Source: Moniliophthora roreri
Lineage: Eukaryota; Basidiomycota; Agaricomycetes; Agaricales; Marasmiaceae
Assembly (NCBI GenBank): GCA_001466705.2
Contig: LATX02000046.1
Coordinates: 310,001-374,000 of the forward strand
Direction: 5' to 3'
Length of the DNA stretch: 64,000 nucleotides
Made by a program: the position numbers and the translations under genes. This document shows positions 1-11,660 of this stretch, in pieces. Position 1 is the first letter of the stretch, and each line of letters begins with the position of its first letter. Below the pieces are notes generated by a model. The model had not been told where the DNA came from. It made no database searches and worked only from the letters and a program-made list of their open reading frames with translations.

Positions 1-369
1 ACCTGCCTTACGTTTCCTCGATAATCGGCTTGCCATGTGCCAGCGCCTTGATGATATTGGTGATATTGATGCGACCCCCTCCCCCAAGGACAGTTGAATA
101 CCAAATAACCATACATGTGGTCCCTTGGTTCAAACGAGATACTTCCTCAGTTACCCTTCACGAGCCTCTATCATCGCATGGGCCACGGATCATGCGCAGA
201 ACGGCTAACTCAAGACGCTTTCAAAGTTGCAAAGGCCATGATGGCTTGATAGGATCTGGTCTCTGCATTACAAATATGTCAAGTAGTCGCTCTTAGAATG
301 AAATTGAAAACTAAAATATTGATGCGCAATGCATTGTGAAGGACATACATCGTATCAATGACCAACCTA

Positions 370-2291
370 TCATCTAGGCTCCTCAACCGAATGCCTCCAC
401 TGCAACCAGACGCGATTGCCATCTGCATTGTCCACCAGCTGGCATCGACGTCTGGCCACTTCCAGCACTTTCTCCTTGACACCGACCTTTCCATCGTATA
501 AGACGTTGAATTTGTCCACCAGCTCATCTTCGGTTAGGCCTGAGCTAGCGCCGCTGGGGTGGTCACCTGTAACCATCTGTCTTATTTCGAGCTCTGTTGG
601 CAGCGCGTAATGGAACGGTTCGAGGATTCGTCTTTCTGCAAACTCTTCCGGGATGTCCAACTTGTCGGCGTCCGTGAGATACTTCCCATTAAAAAACTCA
701 TCGACCTTCTCCGCACTGACTTCCTCCAAAGTTGCCGGAGACCAGTTTGGCCTGCCATTGATTCTCTCCACCAGGACGGCCTCGACGCCAATTTTGAAGT
801 CGGGAGTGGCGCCTCGCTGTCATGGGTAAATGTCTCAGTAGAATGTCATCGGGATAGGTAGATCAACCTACGCAACAAGCTGCTGCAATCTGAAGCTCCA
901 TCTCTAAAGCTCGAAGTAGGTTCTTGGATTTTCCGGTACGAATTGCTCGTAAAGCAACTTTGAGACTGGTTGGACTGCGAAGGTTCAACGTATCAATAGT
1001 AGTTGACGCCCACTTGCTGATCGACGGATCACTATGTGATGTCAATTTCTGCAAGTCCACGATTATCTTTTCAACTTTGTGGTGTCGGAAAGCCCAGTCG
1101 ATGGCCGAACGTTTGACACCAACAAAATCGGAGACCAATTTGTCTGTAGGTTCTGCTTCCAAAGCGTACTCCTCGATGAGCTTGTTGATGCGTTTGGAGT
1201 ACTCTTTAGTGTTCATTTGATACTCCTTGACTCTTCGACCTTGTCGAACGCCCAAGCCGGCCACGTTAGAAGAATCAGACATACTTTCAAGTAGCATGGG
1301 TAATCTTCGGGCAGGGATATAATGTGTGGCGAAGCCGTGCTCACTAAAACTGAAATCAAATTTGATCCCGGGGGGCGAGATGCAGAAGACTTACAACACT
1401 GCCCTCCCTTTGAGAGTATCTCCGGTCAGGGCTAAGTAAGTGCCCATCTCACCATCAAGTCTGGATAGGAAGTAACTAGCGCCAACGTCAGGGCAGTAGC
1501 CGATCTTAGTCTCAGGCATGGCGAAAACAGTGTTCTCTGTCGCAACGCGGAAGTTGGCTGGGATAGATAGTCCTACGCCACCGCCCACTGGAGAGAATGT
1601 AAGATGATAGAATTGGCGCTGATGGAGTGACTGACTAGTTATACCGTCCATGATAGCGACGTAGGGCTGGGGTACCGCTGCAAGCATGTAGTCGAGTTCG
1701 AACCTAAGCAGCGTAAATGTTGATTCCGAAAACAAAGTATGAGCCATACTCGGATTTGAAGAAATCGGTTGCTTTGTCCCGTGTTTTAGGATCGGCAGCA
1801 GCTTGAACAACGCCTGCCCATTGCAAAACTACCGTTAGCCGGAAAGTTAGGTCCATCATTACACAACGCACCTGCTACATCACCTCCTGCACAGAATGCC
1901 CTGCCTTCTCCCCAGCCCCAAATAGCTGTGCATAGATCCGAACGACTCCATTCCTGATAATCGCCAAACCTGAGTCCTGTGAGAACCGTGCAACATGAAA
2001 CCGTGTCACCTCGATTTTTGGGCGGAGAAGTCTGAGCATCTCATGACTCAATGCATTCAGTTTCTTCGGACGATTTAGCTTGTAGGTTCGGACTGAAAGC
2101 AAAGAATCAAAGATAACTTGAGGCTGAGAAAGAAAGGTCAAAATTTGCGGTGCTGGGATGAGGTCGGTTCGTACCTCTTCATGCCGAGTTGAAGTAGAAG
2201 TGGTCGACATCATATGGCGAGTTATTACTTGAGTCCTCTTGACTGCGGTCGTACCGCTACGGCTCATGGTTTTTCTGAAGGTGGGGAGCAT
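370..2291 (-). CDS. 3-hydroxyisobutyryl-CoA hydrolase, mitochondrial (crotonase family)
   Basis: Hydrolyses 3-hydroxyisobutyryl-CoA in mitochondrial valine breakdown. Several exons read right to left. The first carries a basic, Ser/Thr-rich leader fitting a mitochondrial presequence, then [14 protein letters not shown], typical of the crotonase start. The oxyanion-hole segment FCAGGDVAG lies near 1890. The next large exon (about 1400-1700) has the family signature [10 protein letters not shown] and the stretch [14 protein letters not shown] with the catalytic Glu. Exons at 863-1297 and 370-771 give the C-terminal helical part, ending VEEPR. Total is about 480-500 residues, as expected for the family. 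The start at 2291 (MLPTFRK) is chosen because it begins a basic leader; Met at 2267 (MSRSG) is an alternative. The gene is divergent from the tubulin cofactor gene, with about 110 bp between the starts. Confidence 0.9.
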
Positions 2292-2403
2292 GGCGAATGG
2301 CCAGCAACAAAAGGATGACGCGAGTTGCTCGGCTAAATTGACGCGTAGAACCCGGTTTGCACCTTGCGCCTGATCCCTCATCATCTCAGCTCGCCGCGAA
2401 TAC

Positions 2404-4391
2404 ATGAATTCTCCTCAAATTGGAACTCGGATAAGCTATTCAGGCAATCTGGCAACTGTCAGATTTGTAGGCGCTATCGATAATACCACCGGAATTTGGC
2501 TGGGAGTTGAGTGGGACGATCCCCATAGAGGTAAACACGATGGTGTGAAAGATGGCAAAAGATATTTCTCTTGTCGGTGAGGATACTACTTCTTTAACAA
2601 CTATATGTCAAACATTCAGCCCAGAATTCCAAATGCCGGTTCTTTCATTCGTCCTACTGCAAATGTCCACTGTGGCATCTCGTTTCTGCAAGGTCTTTCT
2701 TCCAAATATGTCGAGGCATTTCATGGGTCTGCTTCCCAAGAAAAGGTTGTATTGGGATCTTCAAATGGGGCAATAGAAGTGGAGGCTGTGAACCTCGACA
2801 AGATCAGGGGAAAGTTCTCCGACTTGGAACGACTACGGGAAGTCAGTCTTGAGAATGAACTTATCGCTCGTGCCGACCCTCCTGGAATGATTCGGAAGAC
2901 ATGCCCCAGTACGTCGATGTCTTAAGTTTTGGCCTCCCATTGACTCCGTTGGTAAGATATCCGCGGCCTTAATATTTCGACGAGTTTACTTCCCAGCTGG
3001 AGCGCTGTAATAGACATCGCAGCCGAGCTTCCTTCACTGCAAAGACTAGCTCTCAAGTACGTCAACGTCTGATACTACCACACTACAATAATTAATCCAA
3101 TTTCAGTCGTAACCGCCTAGAATTACTCTTGGACCCACAGAAAGGTGCCACAGCCTTCAATAACCTGCTGGAGCTAGAATTGAACGGTACACTTACGACT
3201 TGGTCGGAATTCCAGAAGATTACAGCATTCATGCCCAGACTACATGCTGTAGAAATGGGGTACAACCGCCTTGGCAGGTTGACAAGCTCCGATAGCCTCA
3301 ATTCTCCTATACAATGCCTCAACCTGGATACTAATGAACTCTCGGATTGGAATAATTTTCGCGATGCTGCGAAGTCTTTCCCACGGTAAGAACATGCTGT
3401 TCACAGTTTCTTTTCACTGCCGATATCTGGTCAAGTTTAGAACGAGTCATAATGGCGTCAAATCATATTGCTTCAATCCCCTGTCCTGCAACGTCTGACT
3501 CGATCCTTGGAGGACTGGCGTCTGTCTTTATCACCTCGAACCAACTCAGCTCGTGGAAGGACATTGATGCCTTGAGCCTGTGGTGCCCAGCGCTTCAGGT
3601 TCTTTCCCTGGCCGGGAACCCCCTAGTAGATGGTCAGTTATTTCTTTCGTAGAGCCACGAGATTGGTCTGATGTACTTCCACAGATCCCGAGTCTCAAGA
3701 GTCCCGATACTCCCGCCAGTTCACGATTGCCAGAATACCAACACTTGTGGTATTAGACTCCGCGACGGTAAGAACTCCGACATGCAGCGTGGAGATCGCC
3801 TAACACAAATATCAGATCTCCTTGAAGGAGCGCACTGATAGCGAACTTTTTTACCTGTCGTACATTTCTCAACATTTTGATTTTGATTCTGATCCACCAG
3901 AGAAATTACTAGAGGAGCACCCTCAATGGGACACCCTATGTCGTAGTATGGCCATTCTTACTTCTAGTACTCCGTTCATCACCGCTCACAATGACCTGCA
4001 GAACATGGAGTACCTGACCGAGTCCGGAAGCGACCCTCGGAGCAAAAGGACAAGCTGAGTAGCAAACTGTTCGGTATGTTTTAGATTCATCGTTGGGCGC
4101 AAACTTTGGGCTCATGCATGCACAGAAGTCCAGATCTACCGTACCGCGGGATCAACACCATCATCATTGGACAAGGATGAAGCGACGCCACTCCGAGTAC
4201 TTCCAATGATGACTTTGAAGACCTTCCGTCTCAAGGTCCGCAAATTGTTGAAACTATTATCAATGGACTTTTCTCTTTGGCTCCAGATGCCCGATGGTGA
4301 ATGGGTCGAGTTGGGTCCAGAGAGGGATCAACAAGATCTGGATTGGCTAGGACTAGAAAACGGATCACATATCGCATGCTGTACACATTGA
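2404..4391 (+). CDS. Tubulin-specific chaperone E (TBCE / Pac2-like)
   Basis: Tubulin folding cofactor E, which binds alpha-tubulin during assembly of the alpha/beta dimer. Exon 1 starts MNSPQIGTRISYSGN and holds a CAP-Gly domain with GIWLGVEWDDP and the GKHDG motif that binds EEY/F tails. The exon ends YFSCR and splices at about 2577-2624 to PRIPNAGSFIRP, the conserved end of CAP-Gly. Leucine-rich repeats follow across 2930-3700. The C-terminal exon has a ubiquitin-like fold (LRVLPMMTLKTFRLKVRKLL) and ends GSHIACCTH. The order CAP-Gly, LRR, Ubl is diagnostic. Total length is about 530 residues, as expected. About seven short introns interrupt it. Confidence 0.9.
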
Positions 4392-4633
4392 TATCTATGC
4401 AAAGACCATCCGGTGTCCCACAACTTTCACAGTTCGTATGACTCGTTACCGAATGATTCAAGTTGGATGCAATGTCTGTTGCAAATCCGGAGGATAGCTA
4501 GTAAGGGCTTCGATCCGCTCAGAATAACCCGACAGCGCTCATCCCGGTGATGCTTACATTACAAGCACCTACGGAAAATGAGAAGTGTTTCATTCACTGC
4601 ATATGGGAGCTCACCTGTTTCAGGTAGCAGGGA

Positions 4634-4942
4634 TTATGATTCCTCCTCCTCCCCCGCATCTTCCTCGTCGTCTTCCTTTCCTCTCTTTGGCTCCTTGTTC
4701 AACTCGGCTTTACCAACAGCATCTCTCCACTTGGTAAGATCCTCTCCAATCTGGTTGCGTGCAGCTTCAATAGCCGTATGTAGAAAAGCATAGTATGATT
4801 TTAGTTGAGCTCCGTCTTGTTGTGCTGGTTTTGAGGAGCCAACTGGTATCTTGAAAGTGCTTTTGGGCTCCGAATTAGCCACTTCGCAGCCGACTGGCGG
4901 CTGAAGATCGTAAGAGGTGACAATGGGTTGCGAAGTGGACAT
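4634..4942 (-). CDS. Gon7-like EKC/KEOPS complex subunit
   Basis: A 102-residue single-exon protein starting MSTSQPIVTSYDLQPP. The central helix (about residues 43-78) contains DGAQLKSYYAFLHTAI and LTKWRDAVG, resembling the Gon7 segment DG-x-LTYLGxLRxx. The tail is very acidic (DDEEDAGEEEES), as in fungal Gon7. Gon7 is a small, partly disordered subunit of the KEOPS complex that makes t6A on tRNA. Sequence conservation in Gon7 is weak, so the call rests on length, central helix and acidic tail. It is divergent from the CWF19L1-like gene, with about 90 bp between the starts. Confidence 0.55.
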   Translation of the reverse strand: MSTSQPIVTSYDLQPPVGCEVANSEPKSTFKIPVGSSKPAQQDGAQLKSYYAFLHTAIEAARNQIGEDLTKWRDAVGKAELNKEPKRGKEDDEEDAGEEEES

Positions 4943-5033
4943 GGTGGGTTATTTAAGACCAATTCAGGAAATTAGGTCACATCGAGTTATTCATACCACT
5001 GTTGACCGTGACGTCGACGACGCGATTCGCGAG

Positions 5034-7711
5034 ATGGCATCCACAGCGCCGGTGAAAGTGTATGAGTTATTCCACAAACCATTGGAAAGGATACTCATGG
5101 ATCATTCAGACTTACAGTAGGGTCCGCAGTAGGGTCTATTAAGGACCTCTTCGCCAAAGTCAAAGCCATCGACGCCAAGCACGGCAAATTTGACTTTGTT
5201 CTTTGCATCGGAGATTTCTTTGGGAGGCTAGGAGGAGGAGAGGACGGGAGTTTGGAGGATCAGGTCTCTCAACTTTTGAACGGGGAATTCGAAGGTGTGT
5301 AAGGAGCTTGCTCTGCAGAGGAAAGCCTATTGAAAGTTATTTTCAAAGCTCCAATCGAATGCTACATAATGCAAGGAGAAAACCCAATTCCTGATGCTGT
5401 GATTCAAAAATTTGCGAAAACTGGAGGAGAGTTGTGCAAAAATGTCTTTCTTATGAGTGCGTACTTGCTCAAATATCTGTCCAGTTTCGACTGACTTCAC
5501 CTAGGCAAGTCCGGGCTAATCACGACTGCAAATGGCCTTCGGATAGCGTGTCTTGGAGGTGTATACAATGAAGAAGTGTTTGCTTCTGCAGAGTCTGCAC
5601 CAGTTACGCGTTCTCCTTTTCGTGTCTTCTGCGTCTCATGGCCTTCTCACAGGGATTCGCGTCGCCGTTCTTTTCTTGCCAGTCAGTGGAGCGACTCTTA
5701 TCCAACGCATTGTCAACATCTTCATCGAAACAAGACTACAAATCCCTAGCAGCGATCCAGTCATCTTCCTCTTCGACCCAGGTGGTCGATATCCTCATTA
5801 GCAACACCTGGCCAGCTTCAATAGCTCAATTGTCAAACTCTGTGCCTTCACCTGAGGTCGCTTCTATCGGAGCTATACCCCTGGACGATGTCATACGACG
5901 TCTCAAGCCCCGTTACCATTTTGCCGCCTGTGGTGGAAATCCTCCTACGTTTTGGGAGCGTGAACCATTTGTATGGGATGATGGTGGTCGAATATCACGT
6001 TTCTTAAGTCTTGGTGCTTTTGGTGGCCCCTCGCCAACGTCAGGCAAAAAGCCAAGGGTGAGTGCGCTTTTCCGGCTATGGATGTGGTCACACTCACAAA
6101 ACTTTTCCCAGTGGTTTTATGCATTTTCCATATCACCGAATTCACCACAACCGAAACCTGCAAATGTGACCAAGAATCCGTTCACAGAATCTGAGCCACG
6201 ACAACTGAAACGTTCGTTTGACGAAGCTGCGGGCGAAAATTACATCTGGGGTAATGTCGCGCAGCCAGGTAAACGCGTCAAACAAGGTAAGCAGGAAGCG
6301 TGCCTAACTTTTCATGGGGGCCTGGTTGATAACATTTTACAGATAAAAGCCAGAACGGCAAGCCTCCGCCAGGCTACAAATGCCGTCGATGCGAGTCATC
6401 CGAAGTCTGTCCGATCGTTTTGGTCATGAACCACTTGCTAATTTGCGGGTTCCTTATTCCAGCACTTCATTAATGACTGTCCTGAACGTCAAAAACCACC
6501 AGAAGGCTACATATGCCGGTTATGTAACACAGTATGCCCGTCATCCTTCAAGTCCGAACTATCTCTAAAGATCGAGCCAGCCAGGCCATTTTGTTCGTGA
6601 CTGTCCAACAAAACACGCAGTGGGTGATACAGGCGGTCGAAAACCAAAGGAAGGATACGTTTGCAGGGCATGTGGGAGTGACGCACATTACCTGGACGAT
6701 TGTCCAGTCGCAAATCAACGGCATCCAGGTGGTGGAGAGCGAGGGGGACGTGGAAAGCGAGGCCCTCCGAAAGAGATTGATCGTGAGTCTATCTAATCGA
6801 CATGCACCATTCACCTCGTGTTAACGCCAAGTTATCATTCAGCCTCGGAATGTTGGTTCTGTTTGTCAAATCCCAACCTCGCGTTCGTCCTCGCTCAAAC
6901 TCCATAGCTGACCCTTTCACTGATGCTTTCCCTCATTTAGAAAACACCTAATAGTCAGCCTCGGATCCGACTGCTATGTCACACTCCCAAAGGGTCAGAT
7001 TATTCCAACGCAATCTGCTGCGGACCATGTCAATGTCCCAGGCGGCGGTCATGTCCTCATCGTACCCATTGATCACCACCCCACATACTCGACTATACCA
7101 CTTGATATCTCATCGTCTATCATCGAAGACACGGAAAAGTCAGTGTTTTTTTGCGCATTAGAGCTCTAGTGCTCGACTCATTCGTATGACTAACAGGTAC
7201 AAATCAGCTCTTCGAGCTTTTTACGCCAAGCACTTTTGCGTTCCTGTCTTCTTTGAAGTGGGTCGGATAAGCGGAAAAGGAGGACATGCCCATGTTCAGG
7301 CGGTACCGATACCACAGAAACTGAAGGACAAGGTTGAAGGCGCTTTCATATCCGAGGGTCGAACGCAAGGAATCGACTTTGAGGAAGATGTAGATACTGC
7401 TTTGGAATCTTGCGCCAGTGGTAAAGGAGGTTACTTTAGAGTGGATCTTCCAGACGGACGGAAGATGGTTCACTTGATGAAACAACATGTACCATTTGGG
7501 ATTCAGTTTGGAAGGTGTGTCGCTGCAATGTCCCATCCTAAATTCTGTAGATTGACTTGTACAAACTACCAGACAAGTCATTGTAAACTTGCTGGGCATG
7601 CCAGATCGTATGGATTGGAAGGCTTGCATGCTGTCGGAAGATGAAGATAGAGCGGATGCGGATGCTTTCAAGAAGGCCTTTGCTCCGTTTACACCAGATT
7701 CTACCTTGTAA
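5034..7711 (+). CDS. CWF19L1/Drn1-type protein: CwfJ domains plus three CCHC zinc knuckles
   Basis: Homologue of CWF19-like 1 / Drn1, which works with the debranching enzyme on spliceosomal intron lariats. The N-terminal part shows the metallophosphatase-like stretch FDFVLCIGDFFG near 5190-5225. A basic NLS-like stretch (PGKRVKQ) lies near 6280. Three CCHC knuckles follow between 6380 and 6740 (CRRCES then DCPE; CRLCN then HFVRDCP; CRACGSDAHYLDDCP). The C-terminal CwfJ_C_1 domain has CWFCLSNP, HVLIVPIDHHPT and GGHAHVQAVPIP (HxHxQ, histidine-triad-like). CwfJ_C_2 follows to the stop after TPDSTL. The start MASTAPVKV is chosen because it precedes the family's N-terminal beta strand. However, I cannot join exon 1 to the next exon (around 5060-5120) with a canonical GT-AG pair that keeps frame. 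A micro-exon or a sequence problem is possible. Confidence 0.85.
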
Positions 7712-7970
7712 AGCTCGACCTTGTCGCGTCGTGTATGTTATATTCTAGCATTCTGCCATCGTTCATGCGCTATCTATCTATGTACTTCTTGTATGGGAGT
7801 CATATCATAATCCGGACCAAAAATTCATGCAAGGGGGTATACTACAACCATCATGGAGGACTCAAGGCAATTGAAGGGTGTTTGAGGCTTGTGCCCCACG
7901 AACCGGAATCGGAGAAATAGGCGAATCCGAGCCATCCAAGCTCTTCTTGTAGCTGTCACGTCGCAAATCG

Positions 7971-10623
7971 TTAGCCCTCATCTCTCGATAAACCGGTCAT
8001 TGCATAGACATACCTATGACCAAAGCCCTTCATACCCTCCTTCTTTGCTTTCTTCAACACTCTCGCCATAGCATCCAACCCCTTGTCCAAATCCTCCAGT
8101 GGAGGTCCAAACGACAACCTCACGAAATGATGGCAAGGCGAGTTGAACAAGTTCCTCCTGTGTGAGGGATTGATGTCAAAGAAGATTCCTGGAATCACGA
8201 TGGTCTGCTCTTTAAGCAGTTCTTCAAAGAATGTTAGACCATTGTTCAATGGCGCAGGGAGTCGCTCGAGGTTGAGCCAGATGTAGAATGTACTATTAGG
8301 GGGTACTTCGACGTCAAGACTGAGGTCGTGAAGACGTTTGAGGACGTGGTCACGTTTCTTCTTGAAGTGTTTTTGGAGTGCAATCTAAGTGAGGAATGCG
8401 GCGTGATGAGTCGAAGGGTTGAAGCAATTGGGGGGGGGGTTATGATTGACCTTTTCTTCATAAACTCGAGCGGGGTCTAAGAGAGGAATAGCTGCAAGCT
8501 GGAGGGGATGGTTGGCGCCTCCGTCCAAGAAAGATCCTGGTGACAGTTGTGTAAGAAAACAATGAGGATTTAGAGAGCGTTCTTTGCACACCGGATTGGG
8601 ACAGCGCAGTAATCAGGTTCTTAGGTCCAACAACCCAGCAAACACGCCAGCCAGGAAGACGCCAGTTCTAAAAAATGAGGATATGTCAGTTCGCATGCGG
8701 TCTTGAGCCTTGGGAAAATTGGTGCCTTGGTTAAGCCATCGACAATGACGACAGCGTCCTACATTCGATTAGACGTTAGCTGCTGCTATCTCGAATCTGG
8801 CAGAATACGCACCTCATTGACGTCTTCAATGTACTCGGCTGACGAGACAGACTTTCCATAGTCCTTTTCGTGCTCGGGATAAACGTACCAGGAGTAGAAC
8901 TATGAAGTCGATTATGTCTCGGGAATGGTCGACGAAGGGCGGAGACTTGCCTCGTCTAAGATAAGGGTAGTTCCTTCACGACCAATCTGAACGAGCTCCT
9001 TGAGGGCGTTGCCCCTGCAAAATTGTTAGCGCTTCATTCTCCGTATCAAGCAACGCCAGATGCGTACTTGATCACCTAGATTGATATAGGTGTGTCAGAT
9101 CATCTTCTCGAAGTTCGAGAAGTACCAACCTGTCCAGTAGGGTTTCTTGGATTGGACGCGAGAATGACTGCAAGACCTTGGGTGACGATATCTTTCTGAG
9201 AAGCGGTTCTATCAGCTAGTGTGCACTAGGCACGAGGCGAAGCAACTTACTCGGACTTGGTCAATGTCAAGACGATATTTTTTCTATAGATCGCTTTAGC
9301 GTTTATACCGCATCAAAGAGTTTGGAAATTACCGATGGATCGAGCCTATAAAGGCAAGGTTCAGTCAGACAAATGCACACGATAAGCAAAAACCACTCAC
9401 GCTGTCGGCACCGGCACGAGCCTTCTGAACGCGCTCAAGACTTGATCATACGCGGTATAATCAGGGATCTGGTACGACTTTGCATCACCAGCGAATGATT
9501 TTTCGTCAATATCGGGTTAAATTGAATGACACGCTCGTGATACATACCGTGTAGACGTCGCCGATGACAGCGGCGACTCGTGAAAGACCCGAACGACCTC
9601 CCGGGACGATACAAACGTTTTCAAAGGTGTATTGACTTGCTTTGCCCTTACGGTAGGTGTGATTGTATAAATTAGCGACGGCTTCACGGAGTGCTGTAAT
9701 GAATATATCAATAATCTATCGTGAATGCGGTTCAAAGTCCCCATGATGTGAACTTTGAAGCACTGCATGCTGGTGATGCATGATGTTGACAGCACGGGGA
9801 AAGCGGGGAACGGCGTGTGAGAGGAAAATCGGCATACCTTTCACACCGGTGGTAGGAGCGTATTCCAAAGAATCGGTGGGCATGTTGACGTAGCTAGGGC
9901 GTGGTGGTGCATCGGGGATAGGGCCTACTTCGGGAGCTCCCTGACCGAGATTAGCCCATGTGTGTTGATCAGTGTAACTAAAACCGTTGGCGATGGCACT
10001 GCCAGAAGCAGGTCGTATGTCAGGATGTGAAATAAGGGATTTATGCGGTGGAAAGACGCGCACCGTTCACTGCAGTAGATGACCTGAGAGTCGAGTTATC
10101 GATGGAGAGGAAGAAGGTGAGGTATTTCAGCCGTCGGGGTCTGAAATCAAGAAAGCATGGCAACATACACCGGTAGAACCAGGGTGTTCTATTCCTGGGA
10201 CGGTCTCCTCTTCCTAAAGCAGTCTCTCAGACTTTACTCGCAGGTTACATGATACCAAAAGTGCGTACTGGGTTGATAGTTTGAGGTAGAATGCCCTTGG
10301 GCTTGTGTCCTGCTGCTTGACGGAAGATCTGTCACGAAAGAAAGTTGGACTCAGAGGCCCAAGTAGCTTGCGAGTCTAGTCGCGTTACCCACCACATGTG
10401 CCTCCGAGTCTTTTTCATGTCGATAGTGCTTGATGACCTCTCGAACCTGGTCAACAGCATGAGTGAACGAGTTCATACGCGGTAGATGCAGATGCATGTG
10501 CATGTTGGGAAGGAGGAGAGGAAAGGAATGAAAGGTCAAGGAACCCCGTACCGTGTCTTTAAATCTCCCCAGCGGCGTGCTTGAGCGGGAAGGGAAGGGG
10601 CTGACGAAAGGGCTGCCGGTCAT
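7971..10623 (-). CDS. PLP-dependent aminotransferase, class I/II (fold type I)
   Basis: A many-exon gene read right to left. Exon 1 starts MTGSPFVSPFPSRSS and splices from KDT to VREVIKHYR. The next exons read FRQAAGHKPKGILPQT, then WANLGQGAPEVGPIPDAP and the substrate-loop part YAPTTGVK. Further on come NVCIVPGGRSGLSRVAAV, ASNPRNPTGQV (cofactor Asn) and LILDEFYSWYVYP (Asp-x-x-Tyr). VIVDGLTK ends at the presumed Schiff-base lysine, followed by NWRLPGWRVCWVVGPK with the cofactor-phosphate Arg. The C-terminal exon gives FVRLSFGPP, where R would hold the substrate carboxylate. Substrate cannot be told; this fungal subgroup has no name I can assign safely. The lysine exon uses a GC donor. Length is about 480-520 residues. 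Confidence 0.85.
8668..8725 (-). other. GC-AG intron at the catalytic-lysine junction of the aminotransferase
   Basis: A 58-base intron in the aminotransferase gene, read on the minus strand. The upstream exon ends ACC AAG and the intron begins GCACC rather than GT. It ends TTTTTTAG and the next exon starts AAC TGG. Removing exactly this segment gives DGLTK-NWRLPGWRV, the expected family motif in phase 0, so the GC donor is forced by the protein. Confidence 0.8.
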
Positions 10624-11660
10624 TTTTAGTTGTCAAAGTTGGATAAAGGTAATAAGCTGGGTTGTCAATTCTTGTCAATCGATATTATACGGCCTTGCGG
10701 TATAAAAGGTTTTATTTATAGCCATGACGCTTATACCGTATGATTCCCAGCGTCCAGCCTGATTCCCGTCTCCGCACTGCCGCAAACGCGCTCAAGGCCA
10801 AATCAGCAAGATCGCACCAAACCAATGGAATTGCTATGCACGATTACAAGGTCTCCCAGCAGAAACTGAACAAGACATCAACCTGATTTCTGCCAGCGAA
10901 CGATGGATAAGTAAATCCAGGGCAAGTTGGGGACTGAAACGCAATGAAGCTGATTCATGATTCGCGCCAGAACTCATGGGAACGAAGTATTCATGGCAGC
11001 AGACAAGCAGCAGGACCCAAATACTCCGAGCCAACACCCCACTGAACCTAATTTTAGCTGGCAGTGGCAGCATCGATAGTCGCTTGCTAAATTCCGAAGA
11101 ATGGATGAATCATCGTTAAGTGAAGGACACTTGGAGCGCCGTACCTCGAGGTGACAATGTGAAACGTCATGTCCAGTAACCAGGAAATCATCTTGAGGGG
11201 CGAAAGGTCCTTGGCTCGCCCCTTCGTGGTTGACCCTGGGTTGCTTGCTTGATTGTATTGAACAAGGCACGTAGCCAAAGTTTGTACTGTCGTTGATTTT
11301 GTCGAATTCAAATCCACCTTACTAATATTTCTACGCTACTGCGCTGGATGGTACTTCCTGTTAGATTCCAGGGAGTAGGTTCCAACATTAAATAACTGCA
11401 TACCTGAAGGTGACAACGCGAAATGTCCAATAGGCTTCGAACTTTTGGGGGACGGAAATCATTCTGAAAGCCACAACAGTCTCTCGTATGTAACTGGACG
11501 CGTGAAAGCTTGTTCGTTGAGCCGTGAATAAAGTGTCTGCGCAACTTCTGGTGATGATTTGTGACAGAGTAGTAAAATTGCGTCAGCATTTCTCATCTGT
11601 TACCGCTCGGTTAGCCGCCATGTTGACTTTCAAACATATCGGACCTCAACCCAACCTACC
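10624..11660 (+). other. Intergenic region between aminotransferase and carrier
   Basis: About 1 kb without a supported gene, between two divergently transcribed genes. It holds a short imperfect direct repeat: GGTGACAATGTGAAACGTC near 11150 and GGTGACAACGCGAAATGTC near 11409. Flanking bases are only loosely similar, as in an old decayed duplication. TATAAAAGG at about 10701 and TTTATTTATA just after it may be core-promoter elements. Confidence 0.4.

Noticed and set aside
1..369. Short frames at the left edge
   Set aside because: They lie downstream of the hydrolase stop and show no protein-like pattern; probably 3' flank.
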